Assembly (NCBI GenBank): GCA_963971535.1
Contig: OZ020599.1
Span: forward strand, 94,673,897-94,737,896
DNA: 64,000 bases
Reading direction: 5' to 3'
From: Notolepis coatsorum
Taxonomy: Eukaryota > Chordata > Actinopteri > Aulopiformes > Paralepididae
Shown here: piece by piece, positions 27,101 through 34,541 of the stretch
Layout of the letters: every line of letters starts with the position of its first letter
Position numbering within the stretch: position 1 is the stretch's first letter
Notes under the pieces: generated by a model
What the model was told of the DNA's origin: nothing
Seen by the model: the letters and a program-made list of their open reading frames with translations, nothing else
Databases searched by the model: none
Program-made: the position numbers and the translations under genes

Positions 27101-30100
27101 CTGTGTTTGTTGTGTGCAGGTCCAGAGGAGCTGGCAGAGTACGACCCCAACCTGCTCAGCGACCCCCAGTGGCCCTGTGGGCGACACAAGAGGGTTCTCA
27201 TCTTCGCCTCGTATGTGGTGAGTGTCTGCGCGCGGTGAGTGTCTGCGTGTGGTGAGTGTCTGCGTGTGGTGAGTGTCTGCGTGTGGTGAGTGTCTGCGTG
27301 TGGTGAGTGTCTGCTCGCGGTGAGTGTCTGCGTGTGGTGAGTGTCTGCGTGTGGTGAGTGTCTGCTCGCGGTGAGTGTCTGCGTGTGGTGAGTGTCTGCG
27401 TGTGGTGAGTGTCTGCGTTTGGTGAGTGTCTGCGTGTGGTGAGTGTCTGCGTGTGGTGAGTGTCTGCGTGTGGTGAGTGTCTGCGTGCGGTGAGTGTCTG
27501 CTCGCGGTGAGTGTCTGCGTGTGATGAGTGTCTGCTCGCGGTGAGTGTCTGCTCGCGGTGAGTGTCTGCGTGTGGTGAGTGTCTGCGTGTGGTGAGTGTC
27601 TGCTCGCTGTGAGTGTCTGCGTGTGGTGAGTGTCTGCGTGCGGTGAGTGTCTGCTCGCGGTGAGTGTCTGCGTGTGGTGAGTGTCTGCTCGCGGTGAGTG
27701 TCTGCTCGCGGTGAGTGTCTGCTCGCGGTGAGTGTCTGCGTGTGGTGAGTGTCTGCGTGTGGTGAGTGTCTGCGTGCGGTGAGTGTCTGCTCGCGGTGAG
27801 TGTCTGCTCGCGGTGAGTGTCTGCGTGTGGTGAGTGTCTGCGTGCGGTGAGTGTCTGCTCGCTGTGAGTGTCTGCGTGTGGTGAGTGTCTGCTCGCGGTG
27901 AGTGTCTGCTCGCGGTGAGTGTCTGCTCGCGGTGAGTGTCTGCGTGTGGTGAGTGTCTGCGTGTGGTGAGTGTCTGCGTGTGGCGAGTGTCTGCGTGTGG
28001 CGAGTGTCTGCTCGCGGTGAGTGTCTGCGCGTGGTGAGTGTCTGCATGTGGTGAGTGTCTGCGTGTGGTGAGTGTCTGCGTGTGGTGAGTGTCTGCGTGT
28101 GGTGAGTGTCTGCGTGTGGTGAGTGTCTGCTCGCGGTGAGTGTCTGCTCGCGGTGAGTGTCTGCGTGCGGTGAGTGTCTGCGTGCGGTGAGTGTCTGCGT
28201 GCGGTGAGTGTCTGCGTGTGGTGAGTGTCTGCGTGTGGTGAGTGTCTGCGTGCGGTGAGTGTCTGCTCGCGGTGAGTGTCTGCGCACGGTGAGCGTCTGC
28301 GTGTGATGAGTGTCTGCTCGCGGTGAGTGTCTGCGTGTGGTGAGTGTCTGCGTGTGGTGAGTGTCTGCGTGTGGTGAGTGTCTGCGTGTGGTGAGTGTCT
28401 GCGTGTGGTGAGTGTCTGCGTGTGGTGAGTGTCTGCGTGTGGTGAGTGTCTGCGTGTGGTGAGTGTCTGCGTGTGGTGAGTGTCTGCTCGCGGTGAGTGT
28501 CTGCTCGCGGTGAGTGTCTGCGCGCAGTGAGTGTCTGCGTGTGGTGAGTGTCTGCGTGTGGTGAGTGTCTGCGTGTGGTGAGTGTCTGCTCGCGGTGAGT
28601 GTCTGCGTGTGGTGAGTGTCTGCTCGCGGTGAGTGTCTGCGTGTGGTGAGTGTCTGCGTGTGGTGAGTGTCTGCGTGTGGTGAGTGTCTGCGCGCGGTGA
28701 GTGTCTGCGCACCGTGAGTGTCTGCGTGTGGTGAGTGTCTGCGTGTGGTGAGTGTCTGCGCGCGGTGAGTGTCTGCGTGTGGTGAGTGTCTGCGCGCGGT
28801 GAGTGTCTGCGCGTGGTGAGTGTCTGCGTGTGGTGAGTGTCTGCGCGCGGTGAGTGTCTGCGCGTGGTGAGTGTCTGCGTGTGGTGAGTGTCTGCGTGTG
28901 GTGAGTGTCTGCGTGTGGTGAGTGTCTGCTCGCGGTGAGTGTCTGCGCGCGGTGAGTGTCTGCGCGCGGTGAGTGTCTGCGTGTGGTGAGTGTCTGCTCG
29001 CGGTGAGTGTCTGCGTGTGGTGAGTGTCTGCGCGCGGTGTGTGTCTGCGCGCGGTGAGTGTCTGCGTGTGGTGAGTGTCTGCGTGTGATGAGTGTCTGCG
29101 TGTGGTGAGTGTCTGCGTGTGGTGAGTGTCTGCGCGCGGTGAGTGTCTGCTCGCGGTGAGTGTCTAACCCTGACGGCACCTTCTTCCCAGAAATCACAGT
29201 TGTCTGATTTTTCCTTTGCAGAGCGGAGGGACTGAGAGACCCATGTTACTGACCCCACAGCCCACAGTGACGGCAGTCGGAAGAGTTATTATTTGTGGAG
29301 CTATGTAAAATCTTAAACCTGTAAATCCACGAGGTAGAATTATTACATGACTTTTAATAATTAGAATTGTTATACTGTATCAGTGATGGCCGTCAGAATG
29401 TAGAACTACGTAACTACTTATTTTAACAAAACAATACCATTTACGGCTCCTTTTTAATTTGACTAAATTCATGTGAAATGTCGCAGCCCGGACGAAGTGG
29501 GGCAAAAAAAACAAACACGGTTGTTCTCTTCAGACAATGTTGTTATCTCCGAGTAGATCACAGCGCAAGACTCGCAGGGGGAACAGCAGTACACTGTGTG
29601 CCAAACTATTTACGAGGACAATCTTCTTGTAGCAACAAGTGAGGAATCTACTGACACTAAACAAGGCTTTGTCTTCATGTCCTTGGCAGACGACTATCAT
29701 CGAGTACGTGAAACCGTCGGACCTGAAGAAAGACATGAACGAGACCTTCAGGGAGAAGTTTCCCCACATCAAGCTGACATTCACCAAGATAAGAAGGTTC
29801 TGATCTTCTCTCTTCAAAACGTCCCTCTTGAGAATCTTAGACCTTTTTATTACCATTTTTATCTGTTCATAAAGGGCAAAGGTTGAACCCAGGGTATCTT
29901 CAGTTAGATTTAAGACCTTTTTAAGATGACTTAGAGCTAGATTTAATACCAATTTCACGACCATTCTAGCAAAAGAAGAAAAAAAACACACACACTGGTG
30001 GCTGCACTTCCAGACTCCCGGTAGTCCAGCAAAAAAACAACGACTTGAATACAAAAACATTTCATATATTTCATATTATTTCATCTCCTGACAGCCGGGC

Positions 30101-33100
30101 TGCCCCCCCAAAAAAAACGTTTATACCTGTGCAAATGAAATGTAAGACTTTTTTTTAAATACTTTTTAAGGCCTTAAATTGATAATTATGAATTTAAATA
30201 CTTTTTAATACCCTGCAGATACCCTGGAACCACCTTCCTTGTTTGGATCGTTACATACTCGTACGTAAACAAAAGCATTATTCACTGTGTAATCTCCCCC
30301 GTCCACTCTGTCTTGTCATCAGCCTAAAGAGGGAGATGCGGGCGGTGAGCGAGGAGTGTTGTCTTCAGCCCGTCACCACAGCGATGGCCTTTGTTTACTT
30401 CGAGAAGCTGGTGCTGCAGGGTCGCTTCAACAAGCAGAACAGGAAGCTGGTGGCGGCGGCCTGCGTGCTGCTGGCGGCCAAGATCAGCAGTGACCTGCGG
30501 AAACCAGAAGTGAGACAGCTGATAGACGTGAGTAAACCAGAAGTGAGACAAGCTGATAGACGTGAGTAAACCAGAAGTGAGACAAGCTGATAGACGTGAG
30601 TAAACCAGAAGTGAGACAAGCTGATAGACGTGAGTAAACCAGAAGTGAGACAAGCTGATAGACGTGAGTAAACCAGAAGTGAGACAAGCTGATAGATGTT
30701 AGTATAACAGAAGTGAGACAAGCTGATATATGTTAGTATAACAGAAGTGAGACAAGCTGATAGATGTTAGTATAACAGAAGTGAGACAAGCTGATAGATG
30801 TTAGTAAACCAGAAGTGAGACGGCTGATAGACGTGAGTAAACCAGAAGTGAGACAAGCTGATAGACGTGAGTAAACCAGAAGTGAGACAAGCTGATAGAC
30901 GTGAGTAAACCAGAAGTGAGACAAGCTGATAGACGTGAGTAAACCAGAAGTGAGACAAGCTGATAGACGTGAGTAAACCAGAAGTGAGACAAGCTGATAG
31001 ACGTGAGTAAACCAGAAGTGAGACGGCTGATAGACGTGAGTAAACCAGAAGTGAGACAAGCTGATAGACGTGAGTAAACCAGAAGTGAGACAAGCTGATA
31101 GACGTGAGTAAACCAGAAGTGAGACAAGCTGATAGACGTGAGTAAACCAGAAGTGAGACAAGCTGATAGATGTTAGTATAACAGAAGTGAGACGGCTGAT
31201 AGACGTGAGTAAACCAGAAGTGAGACAGCTGATAGACGTGAGTAAACCAGAAGTGAGACAAGCTGATAGATGTTAGTAAACCAGAAGTGAGACGGCTGAT
31301 AGACGTGAGTAAACCAGAAGTGAGACAAGCTGATAGACGTGAGTAAACCAGAAGTGAGACGGCTGATAGACGTGAGTAAACCAGAAGTGAGACGGCTGAT
31401 AGACGTGAGTAAACCAGAAGTAAGACAAGCTGATAGATGTGAGTAAACCAGAAGTGAGACGGCTGATAGACGTGAGTAAACCAGAAGTGAGACAAGCTGA
31501 TAGACGTGAGTAAACCAGAAGTGAGACGGCTGATAGACGTGAGTAAACCAGAAGTGAGACAAGCTGATAGATGTTAGTATAACAGAAGTGAGACGGCTGA
31601 TAGACGTGAGTAAACCAGAAGTGAGACAAGCTGATAGACGTGAGTAAACCAGAAGTGAGACAAGCTGATAGATGTTAGTATAACAGAAGTGAGACAAGCT
31701 GATAGACGTGAGTAAACCAGAAGTGAGACAAGCTGATAGATGTTAGTAAACCAGAAGTGAGACAAGCTGATAGACGTGAGTAAACCAGAAGTGAGACAAG
31801 CTGATAGACGTGAGTAAACCAGAAGTTAGACGGCTGATAGACGTGAGTAAACCAGAAGTGAGACGGCTGATAGACGTGAGTAAACCAGAAGTTAGACGGC
31901 TGATAGACGTGAGTAAACCAGAAGTGAGACAAGCTGATAGACGTGAGTAAACCAGAAGTTAGACAGCTGATAGACGTGAATGATTTCTCCGCTCAGAGCA
32001 ACACGCATCCTGCTGCTAGCTACATCTTGAATGAATGAATGAATGAAAGATTTGTATTTTTATTAGATTTTTTTATTAAGTATAAAAACAAAAATGTATC
32101 TGTTCATTTGACATATACAAAAGATAATAAAAAAACACAACAAAAAGAGAAACGGATAAACAAAAAAAAGGAGGAAGAAGTATACACTTTTTTAAACTCC
32201 TACCCCTTTTAAACTATCACACATTATATAGTTTTATTCTATTGTTAATTTTATGTATAAACGCTGTATCTCTACAATCCAATACATATTATATACATCA
32301 TTTCTTCTATTTTTTATTTACATCTTACTTCATCTTCACTTACTGTATATCATAGATTTGGGTTTTAAATTGTTTCAAAATAACATCGGGACTGTGGCTG
32401 TCGTAAACGAAAAGGTGCTTTTCTTCTAATATGACATTGACACCAACTTTTTTAAGATGTGGGGTGTGATGTTAACCCTTTCACTGCCATACTACCAAAT
32501 GGTTAACCCTTTCACTGCGACAATACAAAAGGTTAACCCTTTCACTGCCACACGACAAAGGGTTAATAGTAGAAAGACATAGATATAGGCAATAAAATGG
32601 CACAATGGAGGGGGTGCATAAATTCACATAAAGACTTCATCCACAATACATTTTGAGAACATAGATAATAAAGCCACAGATGTCTCTCTTAACACAATAC
32701 AAATCCAGCTACGTCTCTCTCATATTCACGATGCCTACTGTTTGTATGTAATACCTGAGCAGTGAAAATGACTTCATATCTATTTTGGATATTTCAGCAC
32801 CATGGACAGAGAGTGGGGGGTCTGATTATCAGTTACTCAAGTTTGCGTAACTTGTCAGAAAATAAAGAATTTCATTGAATTACATAATTTCGAGTAGGTA
32901 TTGGAACCGAGGGGTATTCCAACAAGTCTCTTCTCTCACACCGAGTAAGCCTGTTAATGACCTAATGACTAATTCTTAACGATTCACAGTCCAGTCCGCG
33001 TTCTTATAGTCCTCATAGGCACAGTAGTCTATACTTGTAGTCTAAAAGGTACGGACATCGCATCAGATGGTTGTTAATAGCTGCTACTGTTTTATCATAA

Positions 33101-34541
33101 CTGAACCAGCAGCAATATCAACAACTGATTGTGTGCACTCTTGTCATGTGTGTCTGACCACAACGTATGACGTACAGTATATCGTGCCAGTTAGGGTACC
33201 TTGTGTATACTGTTTACTTTTACTCATAGTATACATTCAGATTCAAATTCTTTATTGCCTATATTTATTGTAACATATAATATAACCGATAAGGCATACA
33301 GACCCTCATCTGCACCTTTTTATTTACAGTTTATTTTTCTAATATTTTCATATTCGGAATTAATTATATTGTTTACACTGTATATTTTTTCTCATTATTA
33401 TATGCTGATCTAATTTTATTGCCTATATTTACTTATTTCTACTATTACCCTGCCCATAGCTGTACCTCCTCTCCCCCCTCCTGCTATGCTGCCCAAATTC
33501 CCCTCAATAAAGGAATATCTTATCTTATCTCTAGGACACAGCGAAAGCACACAAGCTCCTGTTGCCTTTGTAGCCTGGCTGCCTTGAAACTTTGAAATAA
33601 ATGGGTGGAGAACAAAAACAAAGGGATGATATATAAAAAAAAATATTCCCTTACAATCAATGGCAGCTTTATTTAACGGTCAGAATCTTGGCAACACACT
33701 TCATACAAGTGGTCGTGGTTTTTATTGATTAAAAATAAATAAATAAATATATATATTACACACACACACACACACCATGAAGCCATGGTATCAGCTGCCA
33801 TACCCAATTGATACCCCTGGTTTCCTGGGTCTTATGGTCATCAAGGAACCTGTCACAATGTAGCCTTCATATCGTTATATTGTGCTGATTAGCCTGACCA
33901 TATCTCACGTGTAAACAGAGCCTGTTTTTGGCATAGGCAGTATAGGAAAATGCTAAGGGCGCCACCACCCAGAGGGGACACAACAAATAAAAAATAAAAA
34001 AAAAGGTTTCCCATTTAAAGATTTTTTACTAATACTACTAGTTAACACTGTTCTTTCTAAATATGAAATAACCCCACAACAACCAGCGTAACTCTATAGC
34101 ACATAGACAAATAATAAATAATAATAATTTCTTAGTTAATGTCACCCCACCCCTCTCCAGCCAGGCAAATAGACTTGACCTCCGCTCCCCCTCTCTGAGC
34201 AATGGTAAAGTGTGGCTATCTGACGTGACCCTCACATTATATGCTATGAAAACAAAAGTGTGAGTGCATGTTATTGGTAGTGAATAAACTGCTGCAAGGG
34301 GGAGCCAGATAAAATCCTGCCTAGGGCACCCAATTGGTCAGAGCCGGCCCTGCGTGTAAACGTGTGTTCTGTGTCTTTCTTTTCTTCCATGGTTGAGCAG
34401 AAACTGGAGGAGCGTTTTCGCATTAACCGGCGAGAGTTGATTCCCTTGGAGTTCCAAGTGCTGGTTGCCTTGGAGATGGGGCTCTACCTCCCGGACAGCA
34501 AGGTCATGCCACACTACCGCAGACTCGTGCAGCAGGGCTAA
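2610..34541 (+). CDS. cables2: cables2-like gene: CDK5 and ABL1 enzyme substrate, nine coding exons
   Basis: CABLES proteins are adaptors linking cyclin-dependent kinases to Abl/Src-type tyrosine kinases and carry a C-terminal cyclin-like fold. Coding exons: 2610-3148, 5337-5429, 17135-17212, 17421-17520, 25589-25745, 27120-27217, 29690-29796, 30323-30527 and 34401-34541. They sum to 1518 nt with matching phases (505 residues plus stop); CABLES2 is usually a little under 500 residues. Landmarks in order are [87 protein letters not shown] and [20 protein letters not shown], ending [11 protein letters not shown]. The cyclin-like region spans roughly residues 345-505. The choice of cables2 over cables1 rests on the convergent adrm1 neighbour and on length. 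Two donor sites (exons 6 and 8) are embedded in minisatellites. Confidence 0.93.
3149..5336 (+). other. cables2 intron 1
   Basis: The intron runs from a GTGAGC donor to an acceptor after 'tataatttccgcttag'. It includes a TTAA-flanked MITE at 3877-4021, G and C homopolymers near 4493-4507, 4597-4605 and 4720-4732, and a (GT)n tract near 3543. Nothing coding is recognised. Confidence 0.6.
3877..4021. mobile_element. Short TTAA MITE built of repeated 'ttaaccctttcactgcc' blocks (copy 1)
   Basis: TTAACCCTTTCACTG opens the element and CAGTGAAAGGGTTAA closes it; the block also recurs inside in both orientations. Related copies are at 14252-14467 and 32472-32566. The TTAA ends suggest a piggyBac-type target, but the block is so short and reiterated that the class is uncertain. 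Confidence 0.65.
5337..5429 (+). CDS. cables2: cables2 exon 2
   Basis: The exon has 93 nt and preserves phase 2. It encodes [18 protein letters not shown] followed by [12 protein letters not shown], matching the CABLES segment that precedes the CAKRSL block. The acceptor has a long pyrimidine tract and the donor is AG|GTGAGT. The exon is too short to appear as an isolated open frame, so it was found by translating between splice sites. Confidence 0.9.
5430..7040 (+). other. cables2 intron 2, proximal part: repeat debris
   Basis: A LINE-type 3' tail ends at 6073 with 'ggggatcaataaaggaata', a signature repeated at 17640-17675 (reverse), 23225-23256 and 33505-33530. The rest, including a G run at 6910-6924 and the 'accggtatcgaac' motifs, resembles remnants of hAT-type MITEs. 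No gene is recognised. Confidence 0.5.
7041..7570. mobile_element. MITE with TACCGTAATTCCTCTAATAG inverted ends
   Basis: The left end TACCGTAATTCCTCTAATAG is mirrored by the right end, which closes CTATTAGAGGAATTACGGTA. The interior repeats motifs such as 'ccggcttgtattaggagg'. No transposase is present. The superfamily is not decided from sequence alone. Confidence 0.75.
7611..8350. repeat. 47-bp minisatellite, about 16 units
   Basis: The unit contains 'ttgggcttcttctaaacac' followed by 'gcctctacctgacgagcag' and 'ttaaacc'. Variants have one or two extra 'ttc' or 'g' insertions and C/A differences (acctgac against aactgac). The array begins about 40 bp after the MITE at 7041-7570, within cables2 intron 2. 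Confidence 0.9.
8699..8935. repeat. Tandem repeat of about 80 bp, three units separated by poly-C
   Basis: Three units contain 'caccaacattactccat' and 'cagacggtcacatgtgtgct', joined by C runs of about 14 nt. The open frames across it are repeat artefacts. A separate G run lies at 8450-8463. Confidence 0.85.
9251..9600. mobile_element. Inverted, degraded copy of the 13770-14115 element end
   Basis: From 'gttcccaccacgccggact' onward this segment matches the reverse complement of 14115 downward, through 'tttcactctgggtgaaag', 'ttaggaacaaaaagttctcc' and 'caccacagagttttattt', reaching into the region of the open frame that starts at 13837. It could be the left terminal repeat of one element about 4.9 kb long, or the end of a second, deleted copy in the opposite orientation. 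Confidence 0.75.
10036..10516 (-). mobile_element. tRNA-derived SINE, copy 1 (minus)
   Basis: Read on the minus strand, the tRNA-like head is 'ggtggtgtagtgggcaaggc' with a B-box-like 'gttcgaatccagc', followed by a body shared with the copies at 24443, 25070 and 54283. The tail is A-rich ('gggagaaaaagtggatc'). The 17-bp target duplication TCAATAAGTTACTCATT lies at 10019-10035 and 10517-10533. Total length is about 480 bp, long for a SINE. Confidence 0.93.
10620..12490 (-). pseudogene. LINE fragment with a restriction-like endonuclease-type C-terminus, split by a hAT element
   Basis: Minus-strand frames from 12490 down to 11977 and from 10922 down to about 10640 belong together once the 10931-11968 insertion is removed. 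Visible motifs are [22 protein letters not shown] and [13 protein letters not shown], then [10 protein letters not shown] and PVEVGSR, continuing after the gap with [17 protein letters not shown]. This pattern is typical of the C-terminus of fish retrotransposons with a restriction-enzyme-like endonuclease, in which RPD and the later acidic residue are candidate catalytic positions. Only the C-terminal part is present; no reverse transcriptase motif is visible. The family name is not certain. Confidence 0.75.
10931..11968. mobile_element. hAT-type non-autonomous element with 8-bp target duplication
   Basis: The ends are CAGGGGTCAGCAACCTTTTT and, inverted, the terminal 'agggttgcctacccctg'. An exact 8-bp duplication, CTCTAGAT, flanks it at 10923-10930 and 11969-11976, which is diagnostic of hAT-like insertion. 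It interrupts a LINE coding frame. It has no recognisable transposase. G runs and AT-rich sequence fill the interior. Confidence 0.93.
12490..12720 (-). mobile_element. LINE 3' tail fragment
   Basis: The phrases 'caagtttgtttattatttat', 'atgaaatgcttgtttctgta' and 'ctgagagtgtgctt' recur, in the same orientation, at 61605-61700, where they follow a recognisable LINE C-terminal coding region. It is therefore the 3' end of the same LINE family. Confidence 0.7.
12840..14115 (-). pseudogene. Remnant of an element encoding a CXC (tesmin/TSO1-like) cysteine-rich tail
   Basis: On the minus strand an N-terminal part starts at 13837 ([20 protein letters not shown], then PPCKVCKK). It reads with frame changes through 'FHATCYRRF' and '[13 protein letters not shown]' to '[13 protein letters not shown]', where a GTATGA donor-like site lies near 13257. 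After about 240 bp an acceptor (gttaacag) near 12997 leads to [21 protein letters not shown], a Cys-rich block resembling the CXC tail of large transposon-like proteins of fish, with an acidic end ([10 protein letters not shown]) at 12840. The long middle of such proteins is missing and there are frame disruptions, so this looks like an internally deleted copy. The outer end is repeated inverted at 9251. Confidence 0.65.
14252..14467. mobile_element. Short TTAA MITE (copy 2)
   Basis: It contains six 'ttaaccctttcactacc'-type blocks and a closing inverted block ending GAAAGGGTTAA. The family is the same as at 3877-4021 and 32472-32566, here expanded by internal duplication. Confidence 0.65.
15090..16480 (-). 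mobile_element. LINE 3'-region fragment hosting a minisatellite
   Basis: The flanks 'gagagtgttccagagggcag' and 'agcatagttctggacatac' are typical of reverse-complemented C-terminal coding sequence of fish LINEs, and a related fragment lies at 46923-47399. The array at 15195-16285 expanded inside it. A similar fragment continues at 16480-16880 ('gatgctgttccagaggtcag'). Confidence 0.6.
15195..16285. repeat. Minisatellite of 32-36-bp units, about 33 copies
   Basis: The unit is 'gaggctgtggaggaggtcag' followed by 'aggagcctacga'. Longer units contain an extra 'gtag', and some lack one 'gag'. Because 32 is not a multiple of three, all three plus frames stay open and give repetitive Arg/Glu-rich frames of up to 228 residues that are not genes. 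Confidence 0.93.
17135..17212 (+). CDS. cables2: cables2 exon 3
   Basis: The exon has 78 nt and keeps phase 2. It encodes [20 protein letters not shown] then ERLHH, a strongly conserved CABLES block. The acceptor is 'ctgtgtcctgcag' and the donor AG|GTACAA. Confidence 0.93.
17421..17520 (+). CDS. cables2: cables2 exon 4
   Basis: The exon has 100 nt, entering in phase 2 and leaving in phase 0. It encodes [16 protein letters not shown] and then [12 protein letters not shown]; the family carries a similar 'ELEGVELGADGK' here. The donor is AAG|GTAAGT. The intron upstream is only 208 bp and contains a C-rich tract at 17271-17300. Confidence 0.92.
17640..18600. mobile_element. LINE 3' tail (minus) interrupted by a hAT element
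   Basis: The tail signature 'gatattcctttattgatccc' opens the segment and tail-like sequence resumes after 18489, so the hAT element at 17889-18481 inserted into it. Related tails are at 22980-23256 and 33240-33535. Confidence 0.7.
17889..18481. mobile_element. hAT MITE, family A (copy 1)
   Basis: It begins TAGTGCTGTCAGGCGATTAA and ends CTGACAGCCCTA. An exact 8-bp target duplication, GTTACAAT, lies at 17881-17888 and 18482-18489. The interior includes 'gtgtccggatggcagaattc' and an A run at 18375-18393. A second copy is at 22127-22933. Confidence 0.92.
18600..20956. other. cables2 intron 4, repeat-derived sequence without genes
   Basis: A LINE-like tail resembling 32040-32350 occurs near 19220-19400. 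A C run lies at 20179-20202. A hAT-like end 'cagtggtcatcaacctttt' begins at 20644 but I could not find its partner end. No coding exon is recognised. Confidence 0.5.
20957..21329. mobile_element. MITE with TACCGTACTTTTCG-type inverted ends
   Basis: It opens 'taccgtacttttcgcactat' and closes 'atagtccgaaaagtacggta'. 'Ataagccgca' is repeated internally in the same orientation. This is a common type of fish palindromic MITE. No coding sequence is present. Confidence 0.8.
21595..21960. mobile_element. Degraded MITE with a SINE-tail fragment inside
   Basis: 'Gatgtccgacattatcgacc' and 'atcggccgatattggcattg' recur at 45917-46252 in the opposite orientation. The segment 21681-21757 ('gacaggggagggggg' to 'gagaaaaagtggataca') matches the tail of the SINE family seen at 10036 and elsewhere. 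A G run of about 24 nt lies just outside at 21506-21529. Confidence 0.65.
22127..22933. mobile_element. hAT MITE, family A (copy 2) with an internal insertion
   Basis: It begins TAGTGCTGTCAGGCGATTAA and ends CTGACAGCACTA, flanked by ATATATAT on both sides, a less informative duplication because the site is AT-repetitive. Relative to copy 1 it has about 210 bp extra at roughly 22430-22665, beginning near 'gattgattgattgaatg'. Confidence 0.85.
22980..23256 (+). mobile_element. LINE 3' tail
   Basis: It ends with 'ccccaaggggatcaataaag' and 'gaatatcttatcttat', the terminal signature shared with 6040-6073 and 33505-33530. No coding remains. Confidence 0.7.
24443..24921 (-). mobile_element. tRNA-derived SINE, copy 2 (minus)
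   Basis: Same family as 10036-10516. The exact target duplication AATATGAAATGTTTTT is at 24427-24442 and 24922-24937. The site lies within the duplicated intron 7 sequence, so this insertion came after the duplication. Confidence 0.93.
25070..25544 (+). mobile_element. tRNA-derived SINE, copy 3 (plus)
   Basis: The head is 'gcggctaagtggcgcagtgg' (A box) with 'gggttcaagcccagc' (B box). The target duplication GTTTAATTGAG is at 25059-25069 and 25545-25555. It lies in inverted orientation to copy 2, only about 150 bp away. Confidence 0.93.
25589..25745 (+). CDS. cables2: cables2 exon 5
   Basis: The exon has 157 nt, entering in phase 0 and leaving in phase 1. It encodes [18 protein letters not shown] followed by a Ser/Thr/Pro/Arg-rich linker, as in the family (VVSYAKFLYPTNALV-like). 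The acceptor is 'gatctcgcctccccag'. The donor follows GACGCAT|GTACGC; it is not a strong consensus, but only this junction restores the frame into exon 6. Confidence 0.88.
25845..26200. repeat. Dispersed repeat, family R1
   Basis: Phrases such as 'ccagagtgcaaatgtaac', 'aagtgcaacagcaatataca' and 'gtatagtgctaatc' recur at 42255-42420 and 42575-42740, at 45235-45330, and reversed at 56720-56912 and 58914-59095. No coding is visible. AT-rich simple repeats follow to about 26420. Confidence 0.75.
26705..26900. mobile_element. MITE with 'ggaacacgccaac' inverted ends
   Basis: The left end 'aggaacacgccaactttttg' mirrors the right end 'caaaatgttggtgtgttcct'. Inside, 'ctggagttagacaagcagat' is mirrored by 'atctgcttgtctaactccag'. 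A partial copy of the end is at about 24045-24082, directly abutting the inverted exon 8 copy. Confidence 0.75.
27120..27217 (+). CDS. cables2: cables2 exon 6
   Basis: The exon has 98 nt, entering in phase 1 and leaving in phase 0. It encodes [20 protein letters not shown] followed by [12 protein letters not shown], the most conserved CABLES segment before the cyclin-like domain. The acceptor is 'tttgttgtgtgcag'. The donor GTG|GTGAGT at 27218 is the first of a long series of identical donor-like sites in the following minisatellite. Confidence 0.95.
27211..29165. repeat. 17-bp minisatellite, about 115 units, seeded on the exon 6 donor
   Basis: The unit is GTGAGTGTCTGCGTGTG with variants CTCGCG and CGCGCG in the second half. 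The first unit is the real exon 6 donor and its flanks, so each unit repeats the motif (G)TG|GTGAGT. Because 17 is not divisible by three, all three minus frames stay open and produce 405-, 686- and 700-residue '[14 protein letters not shown]' frames that are not proteins. Confidence 0.96.
29690..29796 (+). CDS. cables2: cables2 exon 7
   Basis: The exon has 107 nt, entering in phase 0 and leaving in phase 2. It encodes [20 protein letters not shown] then [15 protein letters not shown], matching the family closely. The acceptor is 'catgtccttggcag'. The donor AAG|GTTCTG is weak, but the junction to exon 8 (KIR-S-LKREM) fits the family exactly. Confidence 0.93.
30323..30527 (+). CDS. cables2: cables2 exon 8 (cyclin-like domain)
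   Basis: The exon has 205 nt, entering in phase 2 and leaving in phase 0. It encodes [40 protein letters not shown] and [18 protein letters not shown], then KPEVRQLID. It forms the helical core of the cyclin-like domain. The donor GAC|GTGAGT at 30528 and the preceding 27 exon bases are the repeat unit of the following minisatellite. A partial inverted copy of this exon lies at 24107-24196. Confidence 0.95.
30501..31978. repeat. 33/34-bp minisatellite, about 44 units, seeded on the exon 8 donor
   Basis: Each unit carries the last 27-28 exon bases (encoding KPEVRQLID in the true exon) followed by GTGAGT. Unit length alternates between 34 ('gagacaagctgatag') and 33 ('gagacggctgatag') with T/C variants ('gatagatgttagtata'). 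The first unit is real exon and donor. Minus frames reading '[11 protein letters not shown]' are artefacts. Confidence 0.96.
31979..34400 (+). other. cables2 intron 8 after the minisatellite
   Basis: It contains a LINE-like tail (32040-32350), a short TTAA MITE (32472-32566), a LINE 3' tail ending 'caataaaggaatatcttatc' (33240-33535), a (CA)n tract near 33758 and AT-rich sequence. No gene is recognised. It ends at the exon 9 acceptor 'catggttgagcag'. Confidence 0.6.
32472..32566. mobile_element. Short TTAA MITE (copy 3)
   Basis: Three direct 'ttaaccctttcactgc' blocks lie between TTAA ends. The right end GACAAAGGGTTAA is a shortened inverted block. Same family as 3877 and 14252. Confidence 0.6.
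34401..34541 (+). CDS. cables2: cables2 exon 9 (C-terminus, stop)
   Basis: The exon has 141 nt in phase 0 including TAA at 34539. It encodes [35 protein letters not shown] and [11 protein letters not shown], matching the CABLES C-terminus (MPHYRRLV) and completing the cyclin-like domain. Confidence 0.95.
   Translation, partial: KLEERFRINRRELIPLEFQVLVALEMGLYLPDSKVMPHYRRLVQQG

Noticed and set aside
27070-29258. Minus-strand open frames of 405, 686 and 700 codons
   Set aside because: They are translations of the 17-bp minisatellite in three frames (repeating [14 protein letters not shown]). All three frames are open because 17 is not divisible by three.
30324-31932. Minus-strand frames reading [11 protein letters not shown] repeats
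   Set aside because: Antisense of the 33/34-bp array seeded on cables2 exon 8; no independent start, composition or family signal.
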